From Pseudomonadota bacterium (GTDB lineage Bacteria > Pseudomonadota > Alphaproteobacteria > Rhizobiales > Xanthobacteraceae): a stretch of 48,169 nucleotides of DNA. Every line of letters begins with the position of its first letter. The stretch's first letter is position 1. The position numbers and the translations under genes are program-made. The notes beneath the pieces were generated by a model, which made no database searches, was not told where the DNA came from, and saw only the letters and a program-made list of their open reading frames with translations. Location: contig JAFAGM010000043.1 in assembly GCA_023422775.1 (NCBI GenBank), positions 1-48,169 of the forward strand, given 5' to 3'. Shown piece by piece: positions 7,933-16,641 of this stretch.

Positions 7933-8733
7933 ATGGCTGAAGCCGTCGTCCCGCGTGCCGCATCCACCATCCTGTTGCTCCGCGACAGCGCGGAGCGCAA
8001 GGAAGTCGAAGTCTTCATGATGGTTCGCCATTACGAGATCGACTTCAATTCCGGCGCACTGGTGTTCCCCGGCGGCAGCGTCGACAAGGGCGACAAGGAG
8101 ATCATCGCGACGCCGGCGCTGTATTCGGGCGGCGAGGAGCTCGACGAGGTCACATTGAGCTTCCGCATTGCCGCGATCCGCGAGACTTTTGAAGAAAGCG
8201 GCATTCTGCTGGCGCGGCCGAGCGGTTCGAACGCGCTGGTCGAGGCCAGGCGCGCCAGCGAGATCGAGGCGGCGCATCGCACTGACCTCTGCGACGGCAA
8301 GATCAGTTTTCTCAAGGTGCTTGCCGACAACGGCATGGTGCTGGCGCTCGACGAATTGATGCCCTACGCGCATTGGATCACGCCGGCAGGCATGCCGAAG
8401 CGCTTCGACCCCTGGTTCTTCCTCGCCGGCGCGCCGCCGGAGCAACTCGGCGCCCATGACGGCAAGGAATCCACCGACTCGATCTGGGTCTCGCCGCGCG
8501 AGGCGCTCGAAGGCGGCGAGAGCGGGCGCTTCAAGCTGCCGTTCCCGACCACGCGCAACCTGATCAAGCTCGGCAAACAGGATAGCGTCCGGGCCGCGAT
8601 GGACGACAGCCGCGGCAAGTCCATCGTCACGGTGACGCCGGTCATGACCAAGACCAGCACCGGCCGCCAGCTCCGCATTCCGCTCGAGGCGGGCTATGAC
8701 GGCGACGTGTTCGACGTCGGTCCCGGCGGCTGA
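7933..8733 (+). CDS. NUDIX hydrolase
   Basis: This 266-residue protein carries the core of the Nudix box, RETFEESG (residues 83-90), whose glutamates bind the metal for pyrophosphate hydrolysis of a nucleoside diphosphate derivative. FPGGSVDKGD (about 45-54) precedes it. It is longer than MutT-type enzymes and resembles the group related to NUDT19/CoA-type hydrolases. A role in CoA or acyl-CoA turnover would fit the neighbouring CoA-ester genes, but that is inference. The ATG is preceded by AGGAG. It is the last + strand gene of the catabolic block. Confidence 0.88.
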   Translation: MAEAVVPRAASTILLLRDSAERKEVEVFMMVRHYEIDFNSGALVFPGGSVDKGDKEIIATPALYSGGEELDEVTLSFRIAAIRETFEESGILLARPSGSNALVEARRASEIEAAHRTDLCDGKISFLKVLADNGMVLALDELMPYAHWITPAGMPKRFDPWFFLAGAPPEQLGAHDGKESTDSIWVSPREALEGGESGRFKLPFPTTRNLIKLGKQDSVRAAMDDSRGKSIVTVTPVMTKTSTGRQLRIPLEAGYDGDVFDVGPGG

Positions 8734-8788
8734 AGGCTGCATACACACTTCGGCGTGTAGCGAAGTATCAAGGCGCTGACAGGCGGTA

Positions 8789-9751
8789 ATGTCCGGTCCT
8801 GATATCGATCGAGACCGGGTTACGGACATGGGCGAGGGCGGGCAGCAACAACCAGGGACCGCAAGCGAGCTGGCGCTGCTGCTGGTGCTGGCGACACTGT
8901 GGGGCGCGTCCTATACCTTCCTGAAGATCGCCGTGGCGACGATCCCGCCGGTGACGCTGATTGCGGGCCGCACGCTGATTGCAGGCCTGCTGCTGGTCGC
9001 GATCATGCGCTGGCGCGGAATCAGAATGCCGGTGGATGCCGCGAACTGGCGTCGCTTCATGTTCCAGGCCTGCCTCAACAGCGTCATCCCTTGGACGATG
9101 GTGGCATGGGGGACGCGGGCGCTGGATGCCGGCATCGCGACCATCCTCAATTCGACGGCGCCGATATTCACGTTTTTCCTGACATTCGCGATCACCCGCC
9201 ACGAGGCAGTAACGTCGCGCAAATTGATCGGAGTCGTCGCAGGTATGGTCGGCATCTGCCTGATCGTCGGCGTGCAGGCGCTGTCGGGACTGGGCGAGCA
9301 ATTGGCGGCGCAGATCGCGCTGTTGCTGGCAGCCGTCTGCTACGCGGGGGCGGCGATTTTCGGCCGCGCGTTCGGGAATCTCGATCCGATGGCGCCGGCG
9401 GCGGGATCGCTGCTCTGTGGTGCTGCGATCCTGATCCCGCTGAGCCTCGTGATGGATCGGCCATGGACGCTGGCGCCGTCGATGAATTCGCTGCTGGCGC
9501 TGCTCGCGCTCGCGGTGTTTTCGACGGCGTTCGCCTTCGTGATCTATTTCCGCCTGATCCAGACGCTGGGATCGATCGGCGCCACCGCGCAGGCCTATTT
9601 GCGGGTACCGATCGGCGTCGCGGCAAGCGTGATCTTCCTCGGCGAGCAACTGAGCCCGACGGCGTGGATCGGCCTTGCCTGCGTCGTCATCGGCGTGGCC
9701 GCGATGACCATCCCGGCGCGAAAGGCGAAGCCGATCGAGAAGGACGTCTGA
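8789..9751 (+). CDS. EamA-family (DMT) transporter
   Basis: This 320-residue inner-membrane protein has two EamA repeats and about ten hydrophobic helices, from ALLLVLATLWGASYTFLKIA to AWIGLACVVIGVAAMTIPA. The GASY and LGEQLSPTAWIG motifs are typical of drug/metabolite exporters. The chosen start has AGGCGG close upstream. A second in-frame ATG at 8828 would remove 13 polar residues and is possible. No substrate can be assigned. Confidence 0.9.
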   Translation: MSGPDIDRDRVTDMGEGGQQQPGTASELALLLVLATLWGASYTFLKIAVATIPPVTLIAGRTLIAGLLLVAIMRWRGIRMPVDAANWRRFMFQACLNSVIPWTMVAWGTRALDAGIATILNSTAPIFTFFLTFAITRHEAVTSRKLIGVVAGMVGICLIVGVQALSGLGEQLAAQIALLLAAVCYAGAAIFGRAFGNLDPMAPAAGSLLCGAAILIPLSLVMDRPWTLAPSMNSLLALLALAVFSTAFAFVIYFRLIQTLGSIGATAQAYLRVPIGVAASVIFLGEQLSPTAWIGLACVVIGVAAMTIPARKAKPIEKDV

Positions 9752-9954
9752 GCAGGCTCTCAGGGCGATTTCGGTCCGGTTCCGATATTGGCGCCACCGC
9801 CCGGCCGGCCAATTGCCGGTTGGCGTGGCTCCCTCCGGCACGGGGCCGAGGAATGCCGGGCCAATTTGGGCGTTAACCGGCGGCTCCAGCACGTTCCCAA
9901 CGGCCCGAAATACATCGTATATTGCGGCCCGATTGGAGACTGGCCTCGATTACC

Positions 9955-12636
9955 ATGACCTCTGAATTGCCGCCGAATTCGACGACGCCGAGATCGTTCT
10001 CCCTGTCGATCGGCCAACTGACATTCGGCAGCTTCATGCTGGTGCTGGCGGTGATCATCATCACCTCAACCGCCAGCGTCGTCGCCATTCGCCATATCGA
10101 TTCGACCTTCGTGGAACTGCAAAGGCTGCAGAGCGTCGGCGACCTCGCCGAGGATATCGACCGCCGCATGAACGAATTGCGGCTGGCGGCGCGGGATTTC
10201 GTGACCGATCCTGGTACCCAATCGGTCCAGGTCGGGGAGGCCGCCACTGCGCTCGGCGAGGTCCTGAAGAAAACAAGGCTGGAGCTTGCCCCGGAGCAGC
10301 AGGAGATGATCGACGGCGTTGCCGAGCGCCTGACGACCTATCGATCCGGGATCGATCGCATTTCCGCGCTGATCAACCGCCGTGCCGAAATGATCGTCGC
10401 GCTGCCGCCGCTGCGCGAGCAGTTCGACGCCGCCATCGCCGCGACGTCCGATCCCCATACTGCGTCGACCTTGTTTCAGACCCAGAGCCGGATCGCCTCG
10501 GCGCTGCTGGCGCGCAATCCATCGGCTGCCGAACAGGCCGCGCAAAGCATGCGCGCGATGACGATCACGGAGCCGAACCTCCGCGCAGCCGTCGATGCCT
10601 ATGCCGAAGCGATCATCGGCATATCGATCCGCGAGCGGCAGATATCCGATATCGACAGGGAGGTGCTGGGTACGGAGGGCCGCCTGATCCAGCGCGTCAC
10701 GGAACTGGTTCGCGAGGTCAGCGATCGGCGGGGCCGCGTTCTCGCGCGCGAATTCGCAAGGACGCTGACGGAAGCGAAGTGGCAGAGCATCGTGCTCGGC
10801 ACCGCGGGCGTGCTGATCGGGATATTCGCATCGCTCCTGGTGGTCCGCCGCACCGTGCGCCCGCTGGCCTCGATTGCGACCTCGATCCGTGCGGTGGCGG
10901 GCGGCGAGAAGAGCGCTTCGATCCCGGCCATCGACGTGGACAACGAGATCGGCGACATCGCCCGCGCGGCGGAAGTCTTCCGGCAGACCCTGGTCGACGC
11001 CGACACGGCGCGCGAGGCGGCGGTGCGCGCGCTCGCCGAACAGCGCCTCGCCGAGGAAAGCTATCGCAAGCTGTTCGAAGCCTCGGTCGACGGAATCTAC
11101 GTCACGACACCTGGCGGCGCGCTGCTCAATGCCAACCCGGCGCTGGCGCGGATGATGGGTTACGCCACGCCGCAGGATCTGATCAACGGTATCGGCGACA
11201 TCGCCGATACGATCTATGTCCATGCCGCGGCCCGGGCCGAATACGTGCGGCTGATGCAACGCGACGGCATGGTCCGTGAGTTCGAATATCAGGTTCGCAC
11301 ACGCACCGACACGGTGTTGTGGCTCTCCGACAGCGCGAGCGCCGTGCGCAACGAAGCCGGCGAGATCGTCCGCTACGAGGGAACGGTCCGCGACATCACC
11401 GACCAGAAGCGGGCCGAAGACGCGATCGCCGAAGGCCGCCGCCTGCTGCAGATGGTCATCGACACCGTGCCCGCCGTCATCAACGTCAAGGACAGGCGGC
11501 TCCGCTACGTCCTGATGAACCGCTACATGTCCGGCATTTTCGGGGTCGAGCCGGGGGACGCGATCGGCCGCACCACCGCCGAACTGATGTCCCGCTACGG
11601 CGCGGCGAAGACCGACGAGCCCGACAAGCGGATTCTGGCGGTCGGCAAGGAACTCGGATTCTACGAAGAGGAATACAAGGATTCCAGCGGCCAGATGCGG
11701 CAATGGCTGGTGAACAAGCTCCCGATCCTGGATGGGTCCGGCGAGATCGAGAACATCGTCACCGTGGCGCTCGACATCGGCGAGCGCAAGCGCGTCGAAT
11801 CCGAGATGCGCAAGGCCAAGGATGCGGCGGAAGCGGCGCTGCGAAACCTGCGGGAAACCCAGAATTCGCTGATCGAGGCCGAGAAGCTCGCGGCGCTCGG
11901 ACGGCTGGTCGCGGGCGTCGCGCACGAAGTCAACAATCCCGTCGGCATCAGCCTGACGGTCGCTTCGGCGCTGGAGCGCAAGACGGCGAACTTCAGGGCC
12001 GAGGTGTCGCGCGGCGAACTGCGGCGCTCCGCCTTGAATGATTTTCTCGACACCAGCCGCGATGCGTCGTCGCAACTCGTCGCCAATCTCAACCGCGCCG
12101 CCGAACTGATCCAGTCGTTCAAGCAGGTCGCCGCCGACCGCAACTATTCGGACCAGCGCAGCTTCGATCTCGGCGATCTCACCGAGCAGGTGGTGATGAG
12201 CCTGCGGCCGGGCCTTCGCAAGCACAACCTGACGCTCAATGTCGAGTGCCAGCCCAATCTGATGATGAACAGCTATCCCGGCCCTTATGGCCAGGTGCTC
12301 ACCAACCTGTTCCTCAATTCGGTGGCGCACGCGTTCCCGGACGGCAAGGCAGGCACGGTCGACATCCAGGTCCGCGAGTCCGGCAAGAACAATGTCGAGG
12401 TCATATTCTCCGACAACGGATGCGGCATGAGCCTCGACGTTCGCCGCCGCGCCTTTGATCCGTTTTTCACCACACGGCGCGACCAGGGCGGAACCGGACT
12501 GGGCCTGCATATAGTCTACAGCATCGTCACCAACCGCCTTGGCGGGCGGCTCGATCTCGATTCAGAGCCGGGCGGCGGCACACGCATCCAGATGATCCTG
12601 CCGCGCACGGCCCCGCTCGAACTGGCGGCGGAATAG
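9955..12636 (+). CDS. Membrane sensor histidine kinase, HAMP-PAS-PAS
   Basis: This 893-residue kinase is anchored in the inner membrane. TM1 is at about residues 22-45, a helical extracytoplasmic sensor domain runs to about 275, TM2 lies at about 278-300, and HAMP follows to about 350. Two PAS domains follow (about 370-480 and 496-615). The phospho-acceptor is His657 in AGVAHEVNNP. The ATPase domain has DNGCGM and GGTGLGL. No receiver domain and no response-regulator gene lie adjacent, so it is an orphan kinase. I prefer the ATG at 9955 over the upstream TTG at 9922. The ligand is unknown. Confidence 0.93.
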   Translation: MTSELPPNSTTPRSFSLSIGQLTFGSFMLVLAVIIITSTASVVAIRHIDSTFVELQRLQSVGDLAEDIDRRMNELRLAARDFVTDPGTQSVQVGEAATALGEVLKKTRLELAPEQQEMIDGVAERLTTYRSGIDRISALINRRAEMIVALPPLREQFDAAIAATSDPHTASTLFQTQSRIASALLARNPSAAEQAAQSMRAMTITEPNLRAAVDAYAEAIIGISIRERQISDIDREVLGTEGRLIQRVTELVREVSDRRGRVLAREFARTLTEAKWQSIVLGTAGVLIGIFASLLVVRRTVRPLASIATSIRAVAGGEKSASIPAIDVDNEIGDIARAAEVFRQTLVDADTAREAAVRALAEQRLAEESYRKLFEASVDGIYVTTPGGALLNANPALARMMGYATPQDLINGIGDIADTIYVHAAARAEYVRLMQRDGMVREFEYQVRTRTDTVLWLSDSASAVRNEAGEIVRYEGTVRDITDQKRAEDAIAEGRRLLQMVIDTVPAVINVKDRRLRYVLMNRYMSGIFGVEPGDAIGRTTAELMSRYGAAKTDEPDKRILAVGKELGFYEEEYKDSSGQMRQWLVNKLPILDGSGEIENIVTVALDIGERKRVESEMRKAKDAAEAALRNLRETQNSLIEAEKLAALGRLVAGVAHEVNNPVGISLTVASALERKTANFRAEVSRGELRRSALNDFLDTSRDASSQLVANLNRAAELIQSFKQVAADRNYSDQRSFDLGDLTEQVVMSLRPGLRKHNLTLNVECQPNLMMNSYPGPYGQVLTNLFLNSVAHAFPDGKAGTVDIQVRESGKNNVEVIFSDNGCGMSLDVRRRAFDPFFTTRRDQGGTGLGLHIVYSIVTNRLGGRLDLDSEPGGGTRIQMILPRTAPLELAAE

Positions 12637-12659
12637 ATGGATGTCGGAACGCTTGCCGG

Positions 12660-13010
12660 CTAGTTGATATCCGCGAGCTTGTGCAGCGTCGCGCCGAAGA
12701 TCTGGCTGGCCTTGCCGACGAGCGCGGTTCCGTTCATGTTGCCGCGCGTGTCGGTGAAGGTGCCGGACACGCCGATGCCGACGGGATTGGGGCCGCCGAA
12801 CAGCGGATTGGCGTCCTCGCGGGGAGTCGTGTGACGCTGTACGAGCACCTCGCCCTTGAAGGTGTCGCCCTTCACGGTGTAGCTGCCGGTGTAGAACAGA
12901 TAGGCGTCGCCGCCGAGGATCTGGCCATCCCGGAACAGAATCACGCCGCTGCCCTTGCCGATGCGTCCATCCAGCAGGGTGACGTGGATCGAATACAGCC
13001 CGTTCTTCAT
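12660..13010 (-). CDS. GrlR-family protein (T3SS negative-regulator-like)
   Basis: This 116-residue protein starts MKNGLYSIHVTLLDG and matches the GrlR-like small beta-barrel family, named after an enteropathogen regulator that binds GrlA. The pattern of alternating Gly and hydrophobic residues (GKGSGVILFRDGQILGGDAY) fits an eight-strand barrel. No type III secretion gene lies nearby, so here it is probably a general small-ligand or regulatory barrel. The frame stays open upstream to 13283, but the ATG at 13010 gives the family's usual length. It is convergent with the kinase gene. Confidence 0.75.
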   Translation of the reverse strand: MKNGLYSIHVTLLDGRIGKGSGVILFRDGQILGGDAYLFYTGSYTVKGDTFKGEVLVQRHTTPREDANPLFGGPNPVGIGVSGTFTDTRGNMNGTALVGKASQIFGATLHKLADIN

Positions 13011-13257
13011 GATTTCCCAATTCCGGCGACTGCCCGAGGAAGCCGGTGAGAAATTATGCCAAAGCGCGGCCCGCAGCGTCAACGCGTCAGGTTGCCCGCA
13101 AATTCCCGCACAGGAAGCAAATTTTAGGCGCGCCACTCCAGCGTTGGTGGAGCTCAAATCGAACTGGCCCGCGAAATGCATAGTCCTGGGCGGCACCGGC
13201 CGGCGGGTGCTGGAGCAAGAGAAACAGGTGACCCACTGGATCAAGTCCGGCGGCCAC

Positions 13258-13677
13258 GTGCCGCAACGCTGCATCGAGAACAACGATCATGGAACCACAC
13301 GCGGTCATCGTGCCGGTCGTTGGAGAATACCGCTGGCGATCGGGGCCGTGTTGCTGGCGCTGCCGCTGGCTTGCGGTCCCGGCCAGGCCCGCGACCCCGA
13401 CGGCCGCTACGCCAATTCACCGCTGAAGCAGTGGTTCGACAGTCTGAAGAGCGGCAAGGGGCCTTGCTGTTCCGATGCCGATGGCAGCGCCGTCAGTGAT
13501 GTCGATTGGGAATCGAAGGACGGGCGCTACCGCGTTCGCATTGAAGGCGAGTGGCATGAGGTACCCGAGGATGCCGTCATCACCGAACCGAACCGGGTCG
13601 GGCGGACCATGGTCTGGCCGATCAAGGGCTATCTGGGATTGAGCATCCGCTGCTTCATGCCCGGTAGCATGACGTAG
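13258..13677 (+). CDS. Secreted protein of unknown function
   Basis: A 139-residue reading with a GTG start is proposed. The N-terminus has basic residues followed by a hydrophobic stretch (IPLAIGAVLLALPLACGPGQA), so it is exported, possibly cleaved near GQA-RD. The mature part contains SGKGPCCSDADG, WESKDGRYRVRIEGEWHEV and a final Cys in SIRCFMPGSMT. The CCSDADG-like motif recurs in short rhizobial periplasmic proteins of unknown role. The frame is open upstream to 12955, and the true start is uncertain because no clear ribosome binding site is visible. Confidence 0.65.
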   Translation: MPQRCIENNDHGTTRGHRAGRWRIPLAIGAVLLALPLACGPGQARDPDGRYANSPLKQWFDSLKSGKGPCCSDADGSAVSDVDWESKDGRYRVRIEGEWHEVPEDAVITEPNRVGRTMVWPIKGYLGLSIRCFMPGSMT

Positions 13678-13767
13678 CATTTCGCGCCGGCTCAGCGCTC
13701 CCGGGGGGCGGCGCGCCGATCCGCCGCGGGCGATGACGGACCCCGACTGTCCGGGATGCGGAAGGCC

Positions 13768-14157
13768 TCAGGCATATTTCTGGTCGCGCTCCAGCAGCTC
13801 GATCGAGATGCCTTGCGGGCCGCGGATGAAACAGATGCGCACGCCGGGCCGGATGGTGGTCGGCGGCTTGGTGAATTCGACGCCCTTGGCCTTGATCTCG
13901 GCGGCCACCGCGTCGATGTCCTTGACCGTCAGTCCGAAGTGATCGAGCCCCTGATACGGCGTCACCGGTGGCGCGTTGACACCGTCGCTGGCGGCAACAG
14001 GTGCGATGAACACGTTGGCGCCACCGAGCTTGACGTCGATCCGTCCCGGGCCGCGAATGATCTCGCCCCCCAGAATGTCCTGAAGCCATGCGGCAGTCGC
14101 CTCGGGATCGGGACTGCGCAAATGGATGTGGTCCCAGGTGACATTGATGTTCGGCAT
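13768..14157 (-). CDS. VOC-family (glyoxalase/dioxygenase fold) protein
   Basis: This 129-residue protein has two beta-alpha-beta-beta-beta units of the vicinal oxygen chelate fold. His10 or His12 (DHIHLRSPDPEATAAWLQ), His in LDHFGLTV, and Glu in GISIELLE are placed as metal ligands. The ATG at 14157 has GGGGGAT upstream, while the longer frame to 14199 lacks one. Likely a small metal-dependent lyase, isomerase or dioxygenase; substrate not deducible. No operon partner. Confidence 0.85.
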   Translation of the reverse strand: MPNINVTWDHIHLRSPDPEATAAWLQDILGGEIIRGPGRIDVKLGGANVFIAPVAASDGVNAPPVTPYQGLDHFGLTVKDIDAVAAEIKAKGVEFTKPPTTIRPGVRICFIRGPQGISIELLERDQKYA

Positions 14158-14441
14158 CTCGATCCCCCATTGATCTTGTTGCGGCTGTGGAGCCGGCACG
14201 CATGTCGCGCCAATCTAGCCATCTGCTTTCCGCAATTCCATCCCCGTGGCATTGGAACTGCCGCCGCAAGGCGGCGAGGTGGCATCGGCCAGTCAAATTT
14301 AACCTTGTGCACTCGAACCGGCATTCCGTACCCGAAAACGTGACCGACGCCTTTGAACCTGGCTCGCAGCCCGGGAACTAATCGCTATGTCGCCCGTTGG
14401 GCGAAGTGACCGCGCGGATTGTGCGGGGGAGCGATTCTGAG

Positions 14442-14882
14442 ATGCCCGTGATTCGATATTTTGTGTTTGTCGGCGGAGCGCTGCTCGCGCTGTTGCTGGC
14501 AATCGGTGCGTTCTTCCCGGAGCCCGTTGCCGTTGCGGATAGTTCCGCATCGACGATGGACCAGACCGTCGTCCGAATTCGCTCCGATCAGAAATTGCCG
14601 GAGCGGGTGGTCTACGACACCAGCCTTCCCACCATTGTTCCACCGACCACGAACGTTCAGGTTGTGGCAGCGCCGACCGCGTCCGCCCCCGACAAGTCGG
14701 CCGAGGCCCGCGTGCGCGATACCTTTGCCCAGTTCGTTCCAGCCGAATCCAGCAAGAAGTCTGAGCCGCAGGTTCAGCGCAAACGCAAGGTTGCCAAGGT
14801 CCGCGCCAATCCGCCGGTGCGCGTCGCGCAGCAGTCGCCGTTCGGCTTCTTCGGCTCTCCGGGCTGGAACAACAGCTGGTAA
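14442..14882 (+). CDS. Secreted or membrane-anchored basic protein, unknown function
   Basis: This 146-residue protein begins with a single hydrophobic segment (YFVFVGGALLALLLAIGAFF). A Pro/Ala/Ser-rich linker and a strongly basic stretch follow (about residues 108-125, VQRKRKVAKVR), and it ends FGFFGSPGWNNSW. No domain is recognised. GGGGGAG lies 7-8 nt before the ATG. It looks like a rhizobial lineage-specific envelope protein. The basic tail could bind nucleic acid or peptidoglycan, but that is a guess. Confidence 0.7.
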   Translation: MPVIRYFVFVGGALLALLLAIGAFFPEPVAVADSSASTMDQTVVRIRSDQKLPERVVYDTSLPTIVPPTTNVQVVAAPTASAPDKSAEARVRDTFAQFVPAESSKKSEPQVQRKRKVAKVRANPPVRVAQQSPFGFFGSPGWNNSW

Positions 14883-14897
14883 GGCGCGCTGCCCGGC

Positions 14898-15263
14898 TTA
14901 CCGTGGCAGCTGAGGAATTTTATCCGCAAAGCCGTTGTAGCAGGTCAACCGTTCGTCTTCCTCTTTCTGGAAGCGGCACTCGGTGACGCTTTTGGCGGCT
15001 GCCGCCTTCGGCTTTGGCTGCGGCGAATAGATCGCGTCATAGCAATTCAGTCGTTCCTTGGTTGCGTCGTCGATGTCCTGGCAGGCCTGCAGCTTCTGGG
15101 CGGGCGATAGCGGCTTTTCCTTCTTGCCCTCCGCGGATTTCTTCGACCCGACCACGACCAGCGGCTTGCCTCCGACGGTAGGCGGGCCGGCGGGCGTGCT
15201 CGTTCCCTGCGCAAGCACAGCGGCCGGATACAGAAACGCCAGCGCGAAAATGATCTTTTTCAT
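14898..15263 (-). CDS. Periplasmic protein with paired C-x-RLxCYD motifs
   Basis: This 121-residue protein has a signal peptide (MKKIIFALAFLYPAAVLAQG). It has two copies of a cysteine motif: LQACQDIDDATKERLNCYDAI and ECRFQKEEDERLTCYNGF. The C...RLxCYD pattern is seen in many short periplasmic proteins, including VasI/TagO-like ones, and probably forms one disulfide per copy. A Lys-rich linker joins the signal peptide to the first motif. The tRNA-Arg-like element lies just upstream on the same strand. Molecular role unknown. Confidence 0.75.
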   Translation of the reverse strand: MKKIIFALAFLYPAAVLAQGTSTPAGPPTVGGKPLVVVGSKKSAEGKKEKPLSPAQKLQACQDIDDATKERLNCYDAIYSPQPKPKAAAAKSVTECRFQKEEDERLTCYNGFADKIPQLPR

Positions 15264-15324
15264 GTCAGTTTGCTCTCGAATGCGTAGGATCGCCTGGATC
15301 GGTCTCTCGCCGAAAGAAAAAGGG

Positions 15325-15404
15325 CGCTCCGGAGAGGTTCGAACTCCGACCCCCGGAGTCGAAATCCAGCAGCGCGCCCGCGTTCTCTAGCACCATCCCA
15401 GAGC
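15325..15404 (-). tRNA. tRNA-Arg(TCG)-like sequence, diverged or non-functional
   Basis: On the minus strand the 3' half closely matches the tRNA-Arg(TCG) at 18263-18339. It has an anticodon stem-loop CTGGA-TTTCGAC-TCCGG (anticodon TCG) and the T loop TTCGAAC. The ends pair as CGCTCTG/CGGAGCG with one wobble. Anomalies are a D region about nine bases longer with no canonical T8 or D stem, a C-C mismatch at the T-stem base, and no encoded CCA (the sequence continues CCCTTTTTC). It is either a decayed tRNA copy, an attachment-site relic or an unusual tRNA-like RNA. Confidence 0.5.
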
Positions 15405-15769
15405 GTCTGTCTAACCTGTTGATAATGACCGTTCAATTGGCCTGGGACAACCGGACGATGTCGGTCTCGGTTGGATGAGCGGAAGGTCATCGGCAACAGT
15501 CACGGCAAAGAGGATACCGTCCTGCTACTACCGATCTCCAAGGGATTGCCGGGTTTCGATGCGGCTCGAGCCCGCCGCGATGCGCGAACTGCGCTGGCGC
15601 GCCACCGCGACCGAATGGGCGGAGATGCCGGCAGAAAGTCCTCCGTCGCTCGAGCATTCAAACGCAACTCGAACGCGCGGCGCGATCACCCTGCCTTTGC
15701 AACCAACAAAGGCTTACCCGCCTCCAAGGCGCGATGGGAAACTCTCAACACGGCTCCGCCGCGGTCCGA
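15405..15769. other. No gene seen
   Basis: Overlapping + strand frames exist here, but they share no recognisable domain, lack good ribosome binding sites and have composition typical of shadow frames. The interval probably includes the promoter of the tRNA-like element (15325-15404, minus) and downstream sequence of the small gene pair at 15770-15939. Confidence 0.5.
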
Positions 15770-15856
15770 CTAGCGCAGGCGATAGGCATCGAAGGCGTGG
15801 GCCAGGAAAATGCCGATGCTGATGAAGGCGAGAAGCGCCGTTACGATCTCGATCAT
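15770..15856 (-). CDS. 28-residue single-pass membrane protein
   Basis: The gene encodes MIEIVTALLAFISIGIFLAH followed by AFDAYRLR. This is a hydrophobic helix of about 18 residues with a short charged tail, typical of small inner-membrane proteins. The ATG is preceded by the strong ribosome binding site GGGAGGAAGG, which is itself part of the coding sequence of the upstream 28-codon gene. The two overlap by ATGA, so translation is coupled. I recall similar short peptides in Bradyrhizobium but could not check. Function unknown. Confidence 0.65.
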   Translation of the reverse strand: MIEIVTALLAFISIGIFLAHAFDAYRLR

Positions 15857-15939
15857 GGCCTTCCTCCCAGTGTTGAAATGCCGGGAAGGGCGCGCTTGAG
15901 ATACTCGCGGTAGATGAGGTTCAGGACCGATACTGACAT
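15853..15939 (-). CDS. 28-residue basic amphipathic peptide, coupled to the gene at 15770
   Basis: The product begins MSVSVLNLIYREYLKRALPG and ends ISTLGGRP. Its first 18 residues could form an amphipathic helix with Arg/Lys on one face. The stop codon overlaps the start of the next gene (ATGA), and its last codons (Gly-Gly-Arg) encode the neighbour's Shine-Dalgarno sequence. The only ribosome binding site candidate is a weak GGGG about 8 nt before the ATG. A leader-peptide role or a two-peptide membrane complex are both possible. Confidence 0.55.
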   Translation of the reverse strand: MSVSVLNLIYREYLKRALPGISTLGGRP

Positions 15940-16223
15940 GATCTAACCCCGTGGTTTACGCAAACGACATCGTAGGGCGGTTGTGTTTCCGGAGCACTTC
16001 GCGCATCACTGAAATGGTTTCGTCGCCCCCGTTTGCAACCCGTTGGGGATCACGGATCCGCGACGGAACTGGCTCCTCGGGGTTCCATTCCGATTCCCTG
16101 CCATGTGCGAGCGCGGACTGAACGAATCTGGCCCAAATTCGGGCCCGTTATGACCAAATTCCGCGGAGAGGCTGCGCCCGTAGCAGTAACGCCGGGTATT
16201 GGTGCAAGGTCACATTTGCTCCT

Positions 16224-16598
16224 ATGGCAAAGCAGATTCAATTTGCGGCTTATGCCGCTTGCATTGCGGTTCTCCTGCCGGTCGGCGTGCCATCGGTTGA
16301 GGCGAAGCAATGCCTTGCCGCGCCTTCGAACACGCACAAGGCCTGGACCTACCGGCTGATCGACGGCCGAAAGTGCTGGTATGAAGGCAAGAGCATGATC
16401 TCGAAATCATTGCTGCACTGGCCCGCGCAAGCGCCTGCCACCGTCCAACGCGCTGTCCGCGAAGCGCCGCCCGCCGGCGAAGCACCGATCAAGATCCTCA
16501 CAGTGAAGTCTGTCGATCTGCTGGATGCCCAGGCGTCGATGCCGAAAGACTCCGACGATTTCGAGTCGCGCTGGCGCGCGCGCGCAACCCTCGACTAG
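16224..16598 (+). CDS. Secreted small protein of unknown function
   Basis: This 124-residue protein has a signal peptide (about residues 1-27, AAYAACIAVLLPVGVPSVEA-K). The mature N-terminus contains CLAAP...WTYRLIDGRKCWYEG, two cysteines around a Trp/Tyr-rich stretch that I recall in numerous short rhizobial secreted proteins. The remainder is low-complexity and acidic near the end. The start is ATG with no strong ribosome binding site. It stands alone, with small membrane genes on both sides. Confidence 0.75.
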   Translation: MAKQIQFAAYAACIAVLLPVGVPSVEAKQCLAAPSNTHKAWTYRLIDGRKCWYEGKSMISKSLLHWPAQAPATVQRAVREAPPAGEAPIKILTVKSVDLLDAQASMPKDSDDFESRWRARATLD

Positions 16599-16641
16599 GC
16601 GCCCGTATCGAGGACGCGGGGCCCTTCCACGCCTCTCTCCG

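Noticed and set aside
10066..12510. Very long minus-strand frame opposite the PAS kinase gene
   Set aside because: It is antisense to a clear kinase. High-GC third-position bias keeps the opposite frame open, and its translation has no domain.
13290..13677. ATG at 13290 as start of the secreted protein
   Set aside because: It is in a different frame from the signal peptide and mature sequence; only upstream GTG or longer starts are in frame.
15325..15404. tmRNA or selenocysteine tRNA
   Set aside because: The anticodon loop reads TCG as in tRNA-Arg. There is no tag-coding segment, and no long variable arm is evident.
15471..15822. Two overlapping + strand frames of 100-115 codons
   Set aside because: Neither has a ribosome binding site or recognisable pattern, and their 3' ends run into the convincing small gene pair on the minus strand.
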